49,458 nucleotides of DNA from Streptomyces sp. NRRL F-4489 (GTDB lineage: Bacteria; Actinomycetota; Actinomycetes; Streptomycetales; Streptomycetaceae), in NCBI RefSeq assembly GCF_001509485.1, contig NZ_LLZI01000237.1, forward strand, positions 1 to 49,458, given 5' to 3'. The notes under the pieces are model-generated. The model saw only the letters and a program-made list of their open reading frames with translations, was not told where the DNA came from and did not search any database. This document shows, piece after piece, positions 40,051 through 49,402 of this stretch. The position numbers and the translations under genes were made by a program. Position 1 is the first letter of the stretch; every line of letters begins with the position of its first letter.

Positions 40051-41238
40051 GTGCCGCCCGCCCGCAGCGCCTTCGCCCGCCTGCGCCAGCTGCTCCAGGA
40101 CGTCCCGGCGCCCCCCGGCCTGGACCCCGTCGACCTGCACCTCGGGGAATCCCGCCTGGGCACCCTGGCCGCCGACACCGCCCCGCTCGCCGACCCGGAC
40201 GGCTGGACCCGCTACCCCCGCCCCGGCGGCACCCCCGCCCTGCGCGCCGCCTACCAGGGCTGGCTGGCCCGCCGCTTCGGCGTCCGGCGCGCCCTCGCCG
40301 ACGGCACCCTGGCGGTCGAACCGACCCCCGGCACCAAGCAGGCCCTCGCGGTCGCCCTGGCCCAGGCCGTCCGCCGCCACCGCGGCCCGGGCACCCCGGC
40401 CGTCGTCCTGCCCAATCCCTTCTACCCCACCTACCTCGCCGCCACCGAGGAGGCCGGTGCCCGCCCGGTCTTCTACACCCTCGACGACCCCGCCGACCCC
40501 GGCCCGCTCACCGCCGCCCTCGCCGCGGCGGGCGGGCGGGCCGCCGCGGTCATCGTCTGCAACCCCGGCAACCCGCGCGGCGAGATCCTGCCCGCCGCCG
40601 CCCTCACCGCCACCGCCGAAGCCGCCGCGGCCGCCGGCGCCCTGCTCCTCGTCGACGAGTGCTACACCGACCTGTCGTCCGGGCCCCCGCCGCCCGGCTA
40701 CCTCTCGCTGTACGGGACCGGCGCCGCAGCGCCCGGCCCGTTCCTCGTCCTGCACAGCCTCTCCAAGCGGTCCCAAGCCCCCGGCCTGCGCAGCGGATTC
40801 GCCGCCGGCGACGCGGCGACCGTCGCCGACTACGCCCGCTACAACCACCTCTGCGGCGTCTCCACCCCGCTGCCCCTCTGCGACCTCGCCGCCGCCCTGT
40901 GGTCCGACGACACCCACGTCGACCGCGCCCGGCGCGCCCTGGCCGCCAACTGGGACACCGCCGACACCCTCCTCGCCGGCGTCCCCGGCTACCGCCGCCC
41001 GGACGCCGGCTTCTTCCTCTGGCTGCCGGCCGGCGACGACGAGACCACCGCCCGCCGACTGTGGCGCGACCACGCCCTGACCGCCATGCCCGGCCGCTAC
41101 CTCGCCGCCGACGAACCCGGCGGCGGCAACCCCGGCGCGGGCCACCTCCGCATCGCCCTGGTCCACGACCGGCCCGTCATGCGGCAGGCCCTCGGCCGGC
41201 TCCGCGACGCCCTCACCCCCGCCCGGGCCCGCCCGTGA
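40051..41238 (+). CDS. Class I aminotransferase (DapC/TabD-like)
   Basis: A 395-aa fold type I PLP aminotransferase. The PLP lysine is in LHSLSKRSQAPGLRSGF, the Asp-x-Cys-Tyr motif in LLLVDECYTDLSS, and the Asn-Pro-Gly-Asn-Pro loop in VICNPGNPRGEI. It directly follows the DapD-like gene (3-bp gap), as dapC and dapD occur together, so it most likely converts the succinylated keto acid to the amine. It starts at GTG 40051 and is coupled to the permease by GTGA. Confidence 0.9.
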   Translation: MPPARSAFARLRQLLQDVPAPPGLDPVDLHLGESRLGTLAADTAPLADPDGWTRYPRPGGTPALRAAYQGWLARRFGVRRALADGTLAVEPTPGTKQALAVALAQAVRRHRGPGTPAVVLPNPFYPTYLAATEEAGARPVFYTLDDPADPGPLTAALAAAGGRAAAVIVCNPGNPRGEILPAAALTATAEAAAAAGALLLVDECYTDLSSGPPPPGYLSLYGTGAAAPGPFLVLHSLSKRSQAPGLRSGFAAGDAATVADYARYNHLCGVSTPLPLCDLAAALWSDDTHVDRARRALAANWDTADTLLAGVPGYRRPDAGFFLWLPAGDDETTARRLWRDHALTAMPGRYLAADEPGGGNPGAGHLRIALVHDRPVMRQALGRLRDALTPARARP

Positions 41239-42707
41239 ACCCCGACCGGCCGGCCACCGCACCGGCACCCGGCGGCGCGCCCCCCGCCGGCCCGCCACCG
41301 CACCCCGAGGACACCGGCTACCGCCAAACCCTCAAGCCCCGCCACCTCACCATGATGGCGCTCGGCAGCACCCTCGGCACCGGCCTGTTCCTCGGCACCG
41401 GCGGGCGGCTGGCGACCGCCGGACCCGCGCTGTTCCTCGCCTACGCGCTCGCCGGCGGCTTCGCCTGGTGCGTCGTACGGGCCCTGGCCGAACTCATCCT
41501 GCACCGGCCCACCACCGGCTCGTTCGTCTCCTACGCCCGGGAATTCCTCGGCGAGAAGGGCGCCTACACCGCCGGCTGGCTGTACTTCCTGAACTGGTCC
41601 ACCGGCGGCGTCGCCGACATCACCGCCGCCGCCCTCTACAGCCGCTACTGGAGCCGCTTCACCACCGTCCCGCAATGGGTCCTGGCCCTCCTCGCGCTCG
41701 CCGTCGTGCTCGCCCTGAACCTCTTCTCGGTCCGGGTCTTCGGCGAGCTGGAATTCTGGTTCGCCTTCGTCAAGGTCGCCGCGCTCACCGCCTTCATGGC
41801 ACTCGGCCTGATCCTCCTGGCGACCCGGCACCCGGTGGCCGGCGAACCGCCCGGCCTCGGCGTCCTCACCGGCCACGGCGGCCTGTTCCCGCACGGCCCG
41901 CTGCCCGTCGTCCTCGTCCTGCAAGGCGTCGTCTTCGCCTACGCCGGTATCGAACTCGTCGGCGTCACCGCGGGGGAGACCGCCGCCCCGCGCGCCGTCG
42001 TCCCGCGCGCCGCCACCGCCCTCACCTGGCGCATCGCCGTCTTCTACGCCGGGTCGGTGCTGCTGCTCGCCCTGCTCCTGCCCTGGGACCGCTACGGCGC
42101 CGGGCAGAGCCCGTTCGTGACCGTCCTGGCCCGGATCGGCGTGCCGATGGCCGGCGACGCCATGAACCTCGTCGTGCTGACCGCCGCGCTCTCCAGCCTC
42201 AACTCCGGCCTGTACTCCACCGGGCGGATCCTGCGCTCGATGGCCCTGGCCGGTTCGGCACCGCGCTTCACCGCCCGGATGAGCCGCCACGGCGTGCCCT
42301 ACGGCGGCGTGCTGCTGATCTCGGCGGTCTGCGCGGCCGGCGTCGGCCTCAACTACCTCGTTCCGGAGCGGGCGTTCGAGATCGTGCTGAACCTCTCCGC
42401 GCTCACCGCCCTGGGCATGTGGAGTGCCATCGTCCTGTGCCATCTGGCGTTCCTGCGCCGGGCGAGGGCCGGGCGGGCGGTCCGGCCGGCGTTCCGGCTG
42501 CCGCTGGCACCGTTCACCGACTACGCCACGCTCGCCTTCCTCCTCGGCATCGCCGTCCTGATGTGGCAGGACCCCGGCACCGGCCGCGCGACCGTCCTCG
42601 CCGCCCCCGTCCTGGCCGCCGCGCTCACCGCCGGCTGGTTCCTTGTCCGCCGCCGGCTCACCGGCCCTGCCACGCCGCCCGTCCGGCACCGAAGGGACAC
42701 CCCGTGA
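41235..42707 (+). CDS. Amino-acid permease (APC family)
   Basis: A 490-aa membrane protein with 12 helices. LTMMALGSTLGTGLFLGTG is the conserved first helix motif of the APC family, and VVFAYAGIELVGVTAGET is the conserved block in helix 6. It resembles the AnsP/GABA permease group. It is coupled to the aminotransferase and to the MFS gene. It may import a precursor amino acid or recapture or export the product. Confidence 0.87.
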   Translation: MNPDRPATAPAPGGAPPAGPPPHPEDTGYRQTLKPRHLTMMALGSTLGTGLFLGTGGRLATAGPALFLAYALAGGFAWCVVRALAELILHRPTTGSFVSYAREFLGEKGAYTAGWLYFLNWSTGGVADITAAALYSRYWSRFTTVPQWVLALLALAVVLALNLFSVRVFGELEFWFAFVKVAALTAFMALGLILLATRHPVAGEPPGLGVLTGHGGLFPHGPLPVVLVLQGVVFAYAGIELVGVTAGETAAPRAVVPRAATALTWRIAVFYAGSVLLLALLLPWDRYGAGQSPFVTVLARIGVPMAGDAMNLVVLTAALSSLNSGLYSTGRILRSMALAGSAPRFTARMSRHGVPYGGVLLISAVCAAGVGLNYLVPERAFEIVLNLSALTALGMWSAIVLCHLAFLRRARAGRAVRPAFRLPLAPFTDYATLAFLLGIAVLMWQDPGTGRATVLAAPVLAAALTAGWFLVRRRLTGPATPPVRHRRDTP

Positions 42708-44008
42708 CCCGGCCTTCCGCCACCACCGCCACCGAGGCCGCGGCACCCCCCGGCACCCCCGCCGGCCGCCGCCGGGCCCTGGCCGCGGCCGCCATCGGCA
42801 ACATCGTGGAGTGGTACGACTGGCACCTCTCCACCTTCCTCGCGGTGTACGTCGCCGCCGACGTCTTCCCCGCCGCGGCCGGCGACCCCCTCGTCCCGCT
42901 GCTGTCGCTGTTCGCCGTCTTCGCCGCCGGCTTCTTCATGCGCCCGGTCGGCGGCCTGCTGCTCGGCGCCCTCGCCGACCGGCACGGCCGCCGCACCGCC
43001 CTTACCACCGCCATCCTCCTGATGGGCGGCAGCAGCCTGGCCATGGCCCTCACCCCCGGCTACGCCACCGCCGGGCTCCTCGGACCCGCCGTGCTGACCC
43101 TCGCCCGGCTCGTCCAAGGGCTCTCCGCCGGCGGCGAGTTCACCGCCAGTACGACCTTCCTCGTCGAATCCGCCGGGCCCGGCCGGCGCGGCCTGTTCGC
43201 CAGCTTCCACTACCTCGCCGCCACCGCCGGTCAGCTCCTGGCCTCCGGCACCGCCGCCCTCCTCGTGACCTGCCTGGACGACCGCGCGATGCACACCTGG
43301 GGCTGGCGCCTGCCGTTCCTCCTGGGCGCCCTGCTCGCCCTCGTCGGACTGTGGATCCGCCGCGGCGTCGCCGAACCCCCCGGCGCCCCGCACCGGCAGA
43401 CCCGCCCCCGCCTCCTCGACGCCCTCCGCGACCACCCCAGGCAATCCCTGCTGATCTGCGGCATCACCATGGGCGGCACCGTCGCCTTCTACACCTGGAC
43501 CTCCTACCTCCCCACCTACGCCCACCTCAACGCCGGTACGCCCCAGGGCACTTCGCTGCTCGCCGGCACCCTCTCCCTGCTGCTCTTCGCCCTCGTCCAA
43601 CCCCTGGCCGGGCTGCTGTCGGACCGGATCGGCCGCCGCCCGCTGCTGCTCGGCTTCGCGGCCGGCTCCGCCCTGCTCTGCGTCCCGCTGCTGAAGCTGC
43701 TCACCGGGTCGTTCACCTCCCTCCTGCTCGTCCAGAGCGCCGGCCTGCTGCTGCTCACCGGCTACACCGCCATCGCCGCCGCGGTCAACGCCGAGATCTT
43801 CCCCGCCCGGGTCCGCGCCGCGGGCATCGGCTTCCCCTACTCCCTCACCGTCGCCCTCTTCGGCGGCACCGCCCCCTACGTCGGCACCCTCATGGCACAC
43901 CTGCGCCTCCCGGACGCCTTCCCCTGGTACGTCGCCGCGCTCTGCGGACTGTCCGCCCTGGTCTTCCTGCGCCTGCCCGAGACCGCCCACCGCCCCCTGG
44001 AACGGTGA
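42704..44008 (+). CDS. MFS transporter, metabolite/proton symporter type
   Basis: A 434-aa MFS protein with 12 helices. NIVEWYDWHLSTFLAVYVA is the ProP/ShiA-type first helix, LLLGALADRHGRRTAL is the conserved loop 2-3, and VQGLSAGGEFTAS the helix 4 block. Tabtoxin clusters include the transporter TblR, so export of the product is likely. The GTG at 42704 lies inside GTGA of the permease gene. It is the last gene of block 3, 12 bp from a convergent regulator. Confidence 0.9.
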   Translation: MTRPSATTATEAAAPPGTPAGRRRALAAAAIGNIVEWYDWHLSTFLAVYVAADVFPAAAGDPLVPLLSLFAVFAAGFFMRPVGGLLLGALADRHGRRTALTTAILLMGGSSLAMALTPGYATAGLLGPAVLTLARLVQGLSAGGEFTASTTFLVESAGPGRRGLFASFHYLAATAGQLLASGTAALLVTCLDDRAMHTWGWRLPFLLGALLALVGLWIRRGVAEPPGAPHRQTRPRLLDALRDHPRQSLLICGITMGGTVAFYTWTSYLPTYAHLNAGTPQGTSLLAGTLSLLLFALVQPLAGLLSDRIGRRPLLLGFAAGSALLCVPLLKLLTGSFTSLLLVQSAGLLLLTGYTAIAAAVNAEIFPARVRAAGIGFPYSLTVALFGGTAPYVGTLMAHLRLPDAFPWYVAALCGLSALVFLRLPETAHRPLER

Positions 44009-44020
44009 CCGGCCATGACC

Positions 44021-45091
44021 TCACGGCGCCTGCTGCTGCAACGCCAGCAGATAACCGGCCTGAAACCGGCTCTCCGCGTCCAGCGCCGCCATGATCTCGG
44101 CCACATGGCGGCGGCAGGTCCGCACCGACATCCCCAGCCGCCGCGCCACCGCCGCGTCCGTCATGCCCTCCGACAGCAGCCGCACGATGGCCTCCTTCAG
44201 ATCGTCGGTGATCTCCGCATGCGACTCCGCGTCGACCACCAGCGGATCGGCCGCCAGCCACAGCCGCTCGTACGACTCCACCATGAACGCCACCACATGC
44301 GGATCCCGCACCAGCGCCGCCGCGTTGGGATTGTCCGGCACCGGGATCAGCGCCGCCTGCCGGTCGAACACCAGCAGCCGCATGAACTGGTCGTCCAGCG
44401 TCCGCACCTGCGCCCCCAGCCGCGTCACCTGCTCCACGTACGAGGACGTGCCCCGGCTGTAGCGCGCGGTGTGCTGGTACAGGATCCGCATCTCGACGCC
44501 CTTGCGGAGCGTGGCGATGTCCCGGGGCGCCGCCTCCTCCAGGACGTCCTCCCGGCGCCCGCCGCCCGGCTGCGCCGTCAGGATCTCGGTGGTGCTCTGC
44601 TCGACCAGCTCGGCGATCACCGCCCGCACCTCATCCAGGGTCGACAGCAACTCGACCTGGTGCCCGCCGCGCCGCGCCGACCGCCCGGCCTCGAAGAGCG
44701 GCAGGAACGCCATCAGCCGCCGCCGCTGCTCCTCGATCTGCAGCCGCCGGGCCCGGATCTCCCGCTCCAGCGGACCCAGCAGCCGGCTCACCGTGACATC
44801 GGGCGAGACCGGTATCAGCTCCCGACCGGGCCCGGTACGCAGCAGCCCCCAGGCCGTCAACTGCTCCACCGCCGCCCCGAACTCCGCGGCCGTCAGCCCG
44901 AGCAGCCCCGCGGCCGCCTCACCGTCCAGCTCCCGGCCCACGGGCTGGGCCACCACGTACTCGTAGACCCGCTCCAGCGTCTCCTGACCGGCGGCCGGGC
45001 ACTGCTCCACCGGGCCGGCGGGCTCGTGTCCGGGAACCGATGGCGGACCGGCGTACCGCCGCCCGAGCTGGAATTCAGGGATCATGACCAT
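44021..45091 (-). CDS. TrmB/LuxR-type transcriptional regulator
   Basis: A 356-aa regulator. Residues 25-75 look like a TrmB-type winged helix (LGLTAAEFGAAVEQLTAWGLL). A central PLD-like sensor region runs from about 120 to 280. The C-terminal LuxR helix-turn-helix is GMTDAAVARRLGMSVRTCRRHVAEIM. This architecture is frequent beside Streptomyces antibiotic clusters. I place the start at ATG 45091, eight bases after AGGAGGTG. It is convergent with block 3 and is the only cluster-adjacent specific regulator, so it is the first candidate to bind the dyad element or the repeats at 45181-45229. Confidence 0.88.
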   Translation of the reverse strand: MVMIPEFQLGRRYAGPPSVPGHEPAGPVEQCPAAGQETLERVYEYVVAQPVGRELDGEAAAGLLGLTAAEFGAAVEQLTAWGLLRTGPGRELIPVSPDVTVSRLLGPLEREIRARRLQIEEQRRRLMAFLPLFEAGRSARRGGHQVELLSTLDEVRAVIAELVEQSTTEILTAQPGGGRREDVLEEAAPRDIATLRKGVEMRILYQHTARYSRGTSSYVEQVTRLGAQVRTLDDQFMRLLVFDRQAALIPVPDNPNAAALVRDPHVVAFMVESYERLWLAADPLVVDAESHAEITDDLKEAIVRLLSEGMTDAAVARRLGMSVRTCRRHVAEIMAALDAESRFQAGYLLALQQQAP

Positions 45092-45180
45092 TTCTGATGC
45101 ACCTCCTGGCACAGCGATGCCGCAGGACGCCACGACGCGGTGGCCGGCGTCGGGGAGCAAATCCGGTAACGGGATCCCGA

Positions 45181-45229
45181 CCACGACCTTGGGGGCGGGG
45201 AGGCGGCCGCGGGCCCACGACCTTGTGGG
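45181..45229. promoter_or_regulatory. Direct repeat upstream of the LuxR-type gene
   Basis: CCACGACCTTG occurs at 45181-45191 and again at 45215-45225, 34 bp apart. The second copy sits in a CCCAC/GTGGG dyad (45214-45229). It lies 90-140 bp upstream of the regulator start and may be an autoregulatory site. Confidence 0.45.
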
Positions 45230-45359
45230 GGCGGCGCGGAAACGGGCGGAGCGCCGGCGATCCAGGCTCCTCCGGGAACCATGGTGGCGCCCCGACCCGC
45301 GGACAATGGGCGGCTTTCGGACGAGTCTGGCACGTGCGCACCACCGCGCACAGCACCAC

Positions 45360-47006
45360 TCAGAGCCGCGCCAGCTCCGCGGCGAGCAGATCCAGCCCCA
45401 TCGGCCCCAGCGCCAGCGCGTCCCGGTGGAACGCCTTCGGATCGAACGCCGCCCCCTTGGCGCGCCGCTGCGCCCGGCGGCCCTCCAGCCACACCCGCTC
45501 GCCCACCTTGTAGGCCAGCGCCTGGCCCGGCAGCCCCAGATACCGGTCGATCTCGAAATCCAGATACGCGCCGCCCTCGGGCACCCGGCTGCCCAGGAAC
45601 TCCCGGCCCAGCTCCCGGGTCCAGCGCTCGCCCTCGTGGAAACCGGTGCCGCGCGGGATCTCCAGCTCCAGGTGCAGGCCGATGTCCAGCACCACCCGCG
45701 CGGCGCGCAACTGCTGCCCGGACGCCAGCGCCCCGAGCCGGTGCGCCGGATGCCGGAAGTACCCCAGCTCGGCCATCAGCCGCTCGGCGTACAGGCCCCA
45801 GCCCTCGGCGTGCCCGACGTGCAGCTCCGACGCCACCCGCTGGAAACGCGTCAGCGCCGGATTCAGCACCGTCCCGCCCAGCTGGAGATGGTGGCCCGGA
45901 ACCCCCTCGTGGTACATCGTCGCCGGCACCGTCCAGGTGGGGATCACCGCGTCCGGTCCTGGCACCGTCCACCACACCTGGCCGGGCCGCGAGAGGTCCT
46001 CGGTCGGCGCGAGGTAGTAGATCCCGCCCGCGCCGGTCGGCGGGATCCGGCACTCGATCCGGCGCAGCGCGGGCGGAATGTCGAAGTGCGTCCCGTCCAG
46101 CTCGTCCACCGCCCGGTCGGCCAGCTCCTGGAGGTGGCGGCGGAACGCCTCGGCGCCGCGGACCTGGTGCGCGGGGTCGGCGTCGAGGGCGGCGAACACC
46201 GCGGGCAGCGGCTCGCCCGGCAGGATCTCCCCGGCCAGCTGGGCCATCTCCCGCTCGATCCGGGCCAGTTCCTCCCAGCCCCAGGCATAGGTTTCGGCCA
46301 GATCCAGCTCAGCGCCCAGGTGCCGGCGGACCTCAAGCGCGTACCGGTCCCGGCCGACGGCGTCCCGCTCCGGCGCGTACGGCAGCAGCTCGCCGGTGAG
46401 GAAGGCGGCGAACGCGGTGAGCGCCGCCCCGGCGTCCCGCGCCGCCCGCTCCGCCTCCCGCCGCGGCGCGCCGTCCGGGCAGCGGCCCGCCAACTCGCCG
46501 AAATACCGGGCGGTTTCCGCGCACTGCCCGGCGGTGCCCGCTATCTGCCGGCGCGCGGCGACCCTGCCCTCCCGGCGGGCCGCGGCCAGGCTCTCCCGGT
46601 GGCCCGCCAGCGCCGCCGGGATACCGCGCAGCCGGGCGGTCACGTCCGGCCAGCGGGTCCGCTCGCCCTGGTCGAGGAGTTCCACGGCCTGGCGGAGGCG
46701 CTGCAGCGGCCCGTCCACGACGTTGACGTCCGCGTCGGGGATCCCCGCGCCGTCGAGCGCCAGCTCCACCTCCAGCCGCTCCCGCAGCACCCGCGCCGCG
46801 ATCCGGTCCCGCTCACCGTCCACCGGGACGCCGGCCAGCGCGGCCAGGGTGCGGCGGGCCAGACCGGCCCGGGCCGCCCAGCCGCCGGGCCCGTAGTCGG
46901 TCAGCGCCGCCTCCTCCCCGGCGATGCCCATCATCGCGGCCTGACACGGGTCCAGGCGGGCGAATTCCCCGGAATAGGACGCTGCGAGATCATCCAGAGC
47001 GGTCAT
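45360..47006 (-). CDS. DUF885 family metallohydrolase
   Basis: A 548-aa DUF885 protein, full length for the family. The zinc motif is ATMYHEGVPGHHLQL, with HVGHAEGWGLYAERL as the second conserved block. There is no signal peptide, so it is probably cytoplasmic. Members are thought to be peptidases. It stands next to the cluster but on its own transcript. It could process a peptide form of the product, as TabP does for tabtoxin, although it may be unrelated. ATG 47006 has a weak ribosome site. Confidence 0.85.
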   Translation of the reverse strand: MTALDDLAASYSGEFARLDPCQAAMMGIAGEEAALTDYGPGGWAARAGLARRTLAALAGVPVDGERDRIAARVLRERLEVELALDGAGIPDADVNVVDGPLQRLRQAVELLDQGERTRWPDVTARLRGIPAALAGHRESLAAARREGRVAARRQIAGTAGQCAETARYFGELAGRCPDGAPRREAERAARDAGAALTAFAAFLTGELLPYAPERDAVGRDRYALEVRRHLGAELDLAETYAWGWEELARIEREMAQLAGEILPGEPLPAVFAALDADPAHQVRGAEAFRRHLQELADRAVDELDGTHFDIPPALRRIECRIPPTGAGGIYYLAPTEDLSRPGQVWWTVPGPDAVIPTWTVPATMYHEGVPGHHLQLGGTVLNPALTRFQRVASELHVGHAEGWGLYAERLMAELGYFRHPAHRLGALASGQQLRAARVVLDIGLHLELEIPRGTGFHEGERWTRELGREFLGSRVPEGGAYLDFEIDRYLGLPGQALAYKVGERVWLEGRRAQRRAKGAAFDPKAFHRDALALGPMGLDLLAAELARL

Positions 47007-47421
47007 GGGGGTACCGTAACCGCCCGCCGACCTGCTGTGATCACCTTCCGGCTGATCGCCGCCTCCTTTTACTTTCCCTATTCCTCCCGCCCGCTTTCCT
47101 GTGACGTACGCCACCTTGTGACCGCCGAGCGCGGACCCATAGCCTGGGAAAGCCCTGGCCCGGGAAATCCCTTGCTTACCCGGGATTTGACGGCGCGTAA
47201 GGTATTCACCGGCCCTATGGCAGTGCCGCCCGGCGCCTTTTGCGGCGGGCCGAACGCGCCCACCGCGAGCCGCCGCGACGGCCGGTTCACATCCGTCCCC
47301 GGCGGCCGGACCACCCCGCTGGCCAGGCACTTGACCCCGGCCGCCACTCCGCCCGGACCACTCCGCACCACCCCGCGCGCGCTGTCCTTTTCCGCCCCCA
47401 CAGCACCTGGAGCAAAAACGG
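47007..47421. promoter_or_regulatory. Divergent intergenic region with an inverted repeat
   Basis: This 415-bp region separates the divergent DUF885 and cupin genes. It contains AAATCCC (47165-47171) facing GGGATTT (47182-47188), overlapped by TTGACG at 47187-47192. That is the layout of an operator at a promoter -35 box reading right. I see no gene in it. Confidence 0.45.
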
Positions 47422-47964
47422 ATGACGATTCAACCCCGCCTCGTGGTCACCGGCCGTCGTCCCGACGACACTTCCGTGGTGCTCAGCGACGGACCCGTCG
47501 AACCGATTACCGCCGGCGCCATTCCCGGCTCGGAGTTCTATCTCCTGTGGGGCACCGACGACGGACACCCCACCGTCGGTAATAAGCCAACCGAGCCAAA
47601 GATCCTGCCTTTCTTCGCCGGCCTCGGCGGCACCCGATTCCTCCTGGCGCGCTATGCCCCCGAGTCCCGCACCCCCGAACCCGCCGGCGACCCCGCCCGG
47701 CTCGCGGACGAAATGGCCGAAAAACTCCCCGGCCTCGCCGACGTCCTCGAACCCGGCGGCTCCGGCATGCACACCACCGACACCCTCGACTACGCCATCT
47801 GCCTGGAGGGCGAACTCCACCTCGAACTCGACGACGGCGCCGAGGTCCGGCTCACCCCCGGCACCTGCGTCGTCCAGCAGGGCACCCGCCACACCTGGCA
47901 CAACCGCGGCGACACCCCGGCACTGATGTGCTTCGTCGGCATCGGCGCCGCCCGCGACGCCTGA
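47422..47964 (+). CDS. Cupin-domain protein
   Basis: A 180-aa protein with a C-terminal cupin. YAICLEGELHLELDDGAEV is the first motif and GTCVVQQGTRHTWHNRGD the second. The metal ligands are incomplete: the first motif has no His pair except H117-type residues before it (GSGMHTTDTLDY). It starts at ATG 47422. It is 13 bp upstream of an MFS gene and probably co-transcribed. A small-molecule sensor or isomerase role is possible. Confidence 0.82.
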   Translation: MTIQPRLVVTGRRPDDTSVVLSDGPVEPITAGAIPGSEFYLLWGTDDGHPTVGNKPTEPKILPFFAGLGGTRFLLARYAPESRTPEPAGDPARLADEMAEKLPGLADVLEPGGSGMHTTDTLDYAICLEGELHLELDDGAEVRLTPGTCVVQQGTRHTWHNRGDTPALMCFVGIGAARDA

Positions 47965-47977
47965 CGGGGAACGCACG

Positions 47978-49402
47978 GTGAAGACCTACCTCGCGGTGCT
48001 GCGCATCGCCGACTACCGGAAACTGTGGCTGGGCGCGGTGGTCAGCCTGATCGGCGACGGCGCCAGCTGGATCGCGATGTCCTGGCTCGCGGTGACCACC
48101 GGCGGCGCGGGCAGCCTGACGATCCTGGGCGCCTGCTACTTCGCCCCGGTCATCATCGGCGGCCTGCTCGCCGGAAAGATCGTCGACCGGTTCTCCCGGC
48201 GCCTGCTGCTGGTCGCCGACAGCGTCGTCCGCGCCGCGGTGATGGGCTGCATCCCGCTGCTCGCCGCCCTCGGACACCTCGCCCTGTGGCACCTGTACGC
48301 CGTGGCCGCCGTCTACGGCCTGCTCAAGATCCTGCCCATCGGCATCATCCCCACCGTCATCCCCGACCTCGTCCCGGCCCGCCACCTCGGCACCGGCATC
48401 GCCCTCGAAGCGATCGCCACCGGCGCCGCCGGCCTCCTCGGCCCCATGGTCGGCGGCGCGCTGGTGCCGCTCATCGGCGCGAACGGGGTGCTGGCCGTGG
48501 ACGCCGCCAGCTACGTCGCGTTCGCCCTGGCCGTCCTGAGCATGAAGGCCCGCCTGGGCCGGCCCGCGCCCACCCCCGGCGAGGCCGCCGCCCGCCGCAC
48601 CTCCTGGGTGCCCGTCGTCTCCTTCCTCCGCCGCGACCGGGTGATGCTGGTCATCACCGTCACCTTCACCCTCTTCAACATCTCCCTGGGCATGCTCACC
48701 GTCGCCCAGCCCTGGCTGGCGCACGAACGGCTGCCCGGCGGCGCCACCATGCTCGGCGCCCTGGCGGGCGTGCTGGCCGGCGCGCAGCTCACCGGCTCGG
48801 TCATCGCCGGCGCCCTCCGGCCCGCCGCCCGCCCCATGCTCCGCATCGGCCTCCTCCAACTCCTCGCGGGCGGCGGCCTGTTGCTGCTGCTGGGCGCCCA
48901 CCCGGCCCTGGTCCTCCTCGGCCAGGCGATCTACGGTCTGCCCGACGCCATGGTCACCGTCTCCTCGCAGACCGTGCGGTACGCCCACACCCCCGAGGAA
49001 CTCCGCGGCCGCACCATGACCCTGATGCGCACCCTGATGCTCAGCGCCCTCCCCATCGGCTCCCTGATCGCCGGCCCCCTCCTCGACTCCGGCAACTACA
49101 CCGCCACGATCCTCACCATGTCCGCCCTGGCCGCCGTCCCCGGCCTCCTGACCCTCCTCTGCGCCCGCCACGAAACCCCCAACCCAACGGGCACTTCGCC
49201 CTCCAACTCACCGGGCATCTCGCCCCGCGACTCGTCCTCCGATTCGTCCCCCGGCTCGCGCCCCACCTCGCCGCCCAGCTCACCGCCCGCCTCGCGCCCC
49301 GCCTCGCCGCCCAGCTCACCTCCCGATTCGCTCCGCGACTCGCCGCCCAGCTCGCTTCTCGACTCGCCCCCCGCCTCGCGCCCCGCTTCGCCCCTCGACT
49401 AG
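47978..49402 (+). CDS. MFS exporter with a repetitive Ser/Pro C-terminal tail
   Basis: A 474-aa protein. The first 400 residues are a 12-helix MFS of the enterobactin-exporter type (LGAVVSLIGDGASWIAMSWL, then VDRFSRRLLLVADSVVR). From residue 405 a tail of about 70 residues consists of a P-x-S-P tetrapeptide repeat, encoded by a 12-bp tandem DNA repeat. The stop at 49400-49402 lies inside that repeat. It starts at GTG 47978. It is linked to the cupin gene. Confidence 0.85.
   Translation: MKTYLAVLRIADYRKLWLGAVVSLIGDGASWIAMSWLAVTTGGAGSLTILGACYFAPVIIGGLLAGKIVDRFSRRLLLVADSVVRAAVMGCIPLLAALGHLALWHLYAVAAVYGLLKILPIGIIPTVIPDLVPARHLGTGIALEAIATGAAGLLGPMVGGALVPLIGANGVLAVDAASYVAFALAVLSMKARLGRPAPTPGEAAARRTSWVPVVSFLRRDRVMLVITVTFTLFNISLGMLTVAQPWLAHERLPGGATMLGALAGVLAGAQLTGSVIAGALRPAARPMLRIGLLQLLAGGGLLLLLGAHPALVLLGQAIYGLPDAMVTVSSQTVRYAHTPEELRGRTMTLMRTLMLSALPIGSLIAGPLLDSGNYTATILTMSALAAVPGLLTLLCARHETPNPTGTSPSNSPGISPRDSSSDSSPGSRPTSPPSSPPASRPASPPSSPPDSLRDSPPSSLLDSPPASRPASPLD

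Noticed and set aside
37929..41238. Ordinary lysine biosynthesis operon (lysA, dapD, dapC)
   Set aside because: Other dap genes are absent, the LysA active-site Tyr is changed, and the genes are embedded among oxygenase, methyltransferase and exporter genes.
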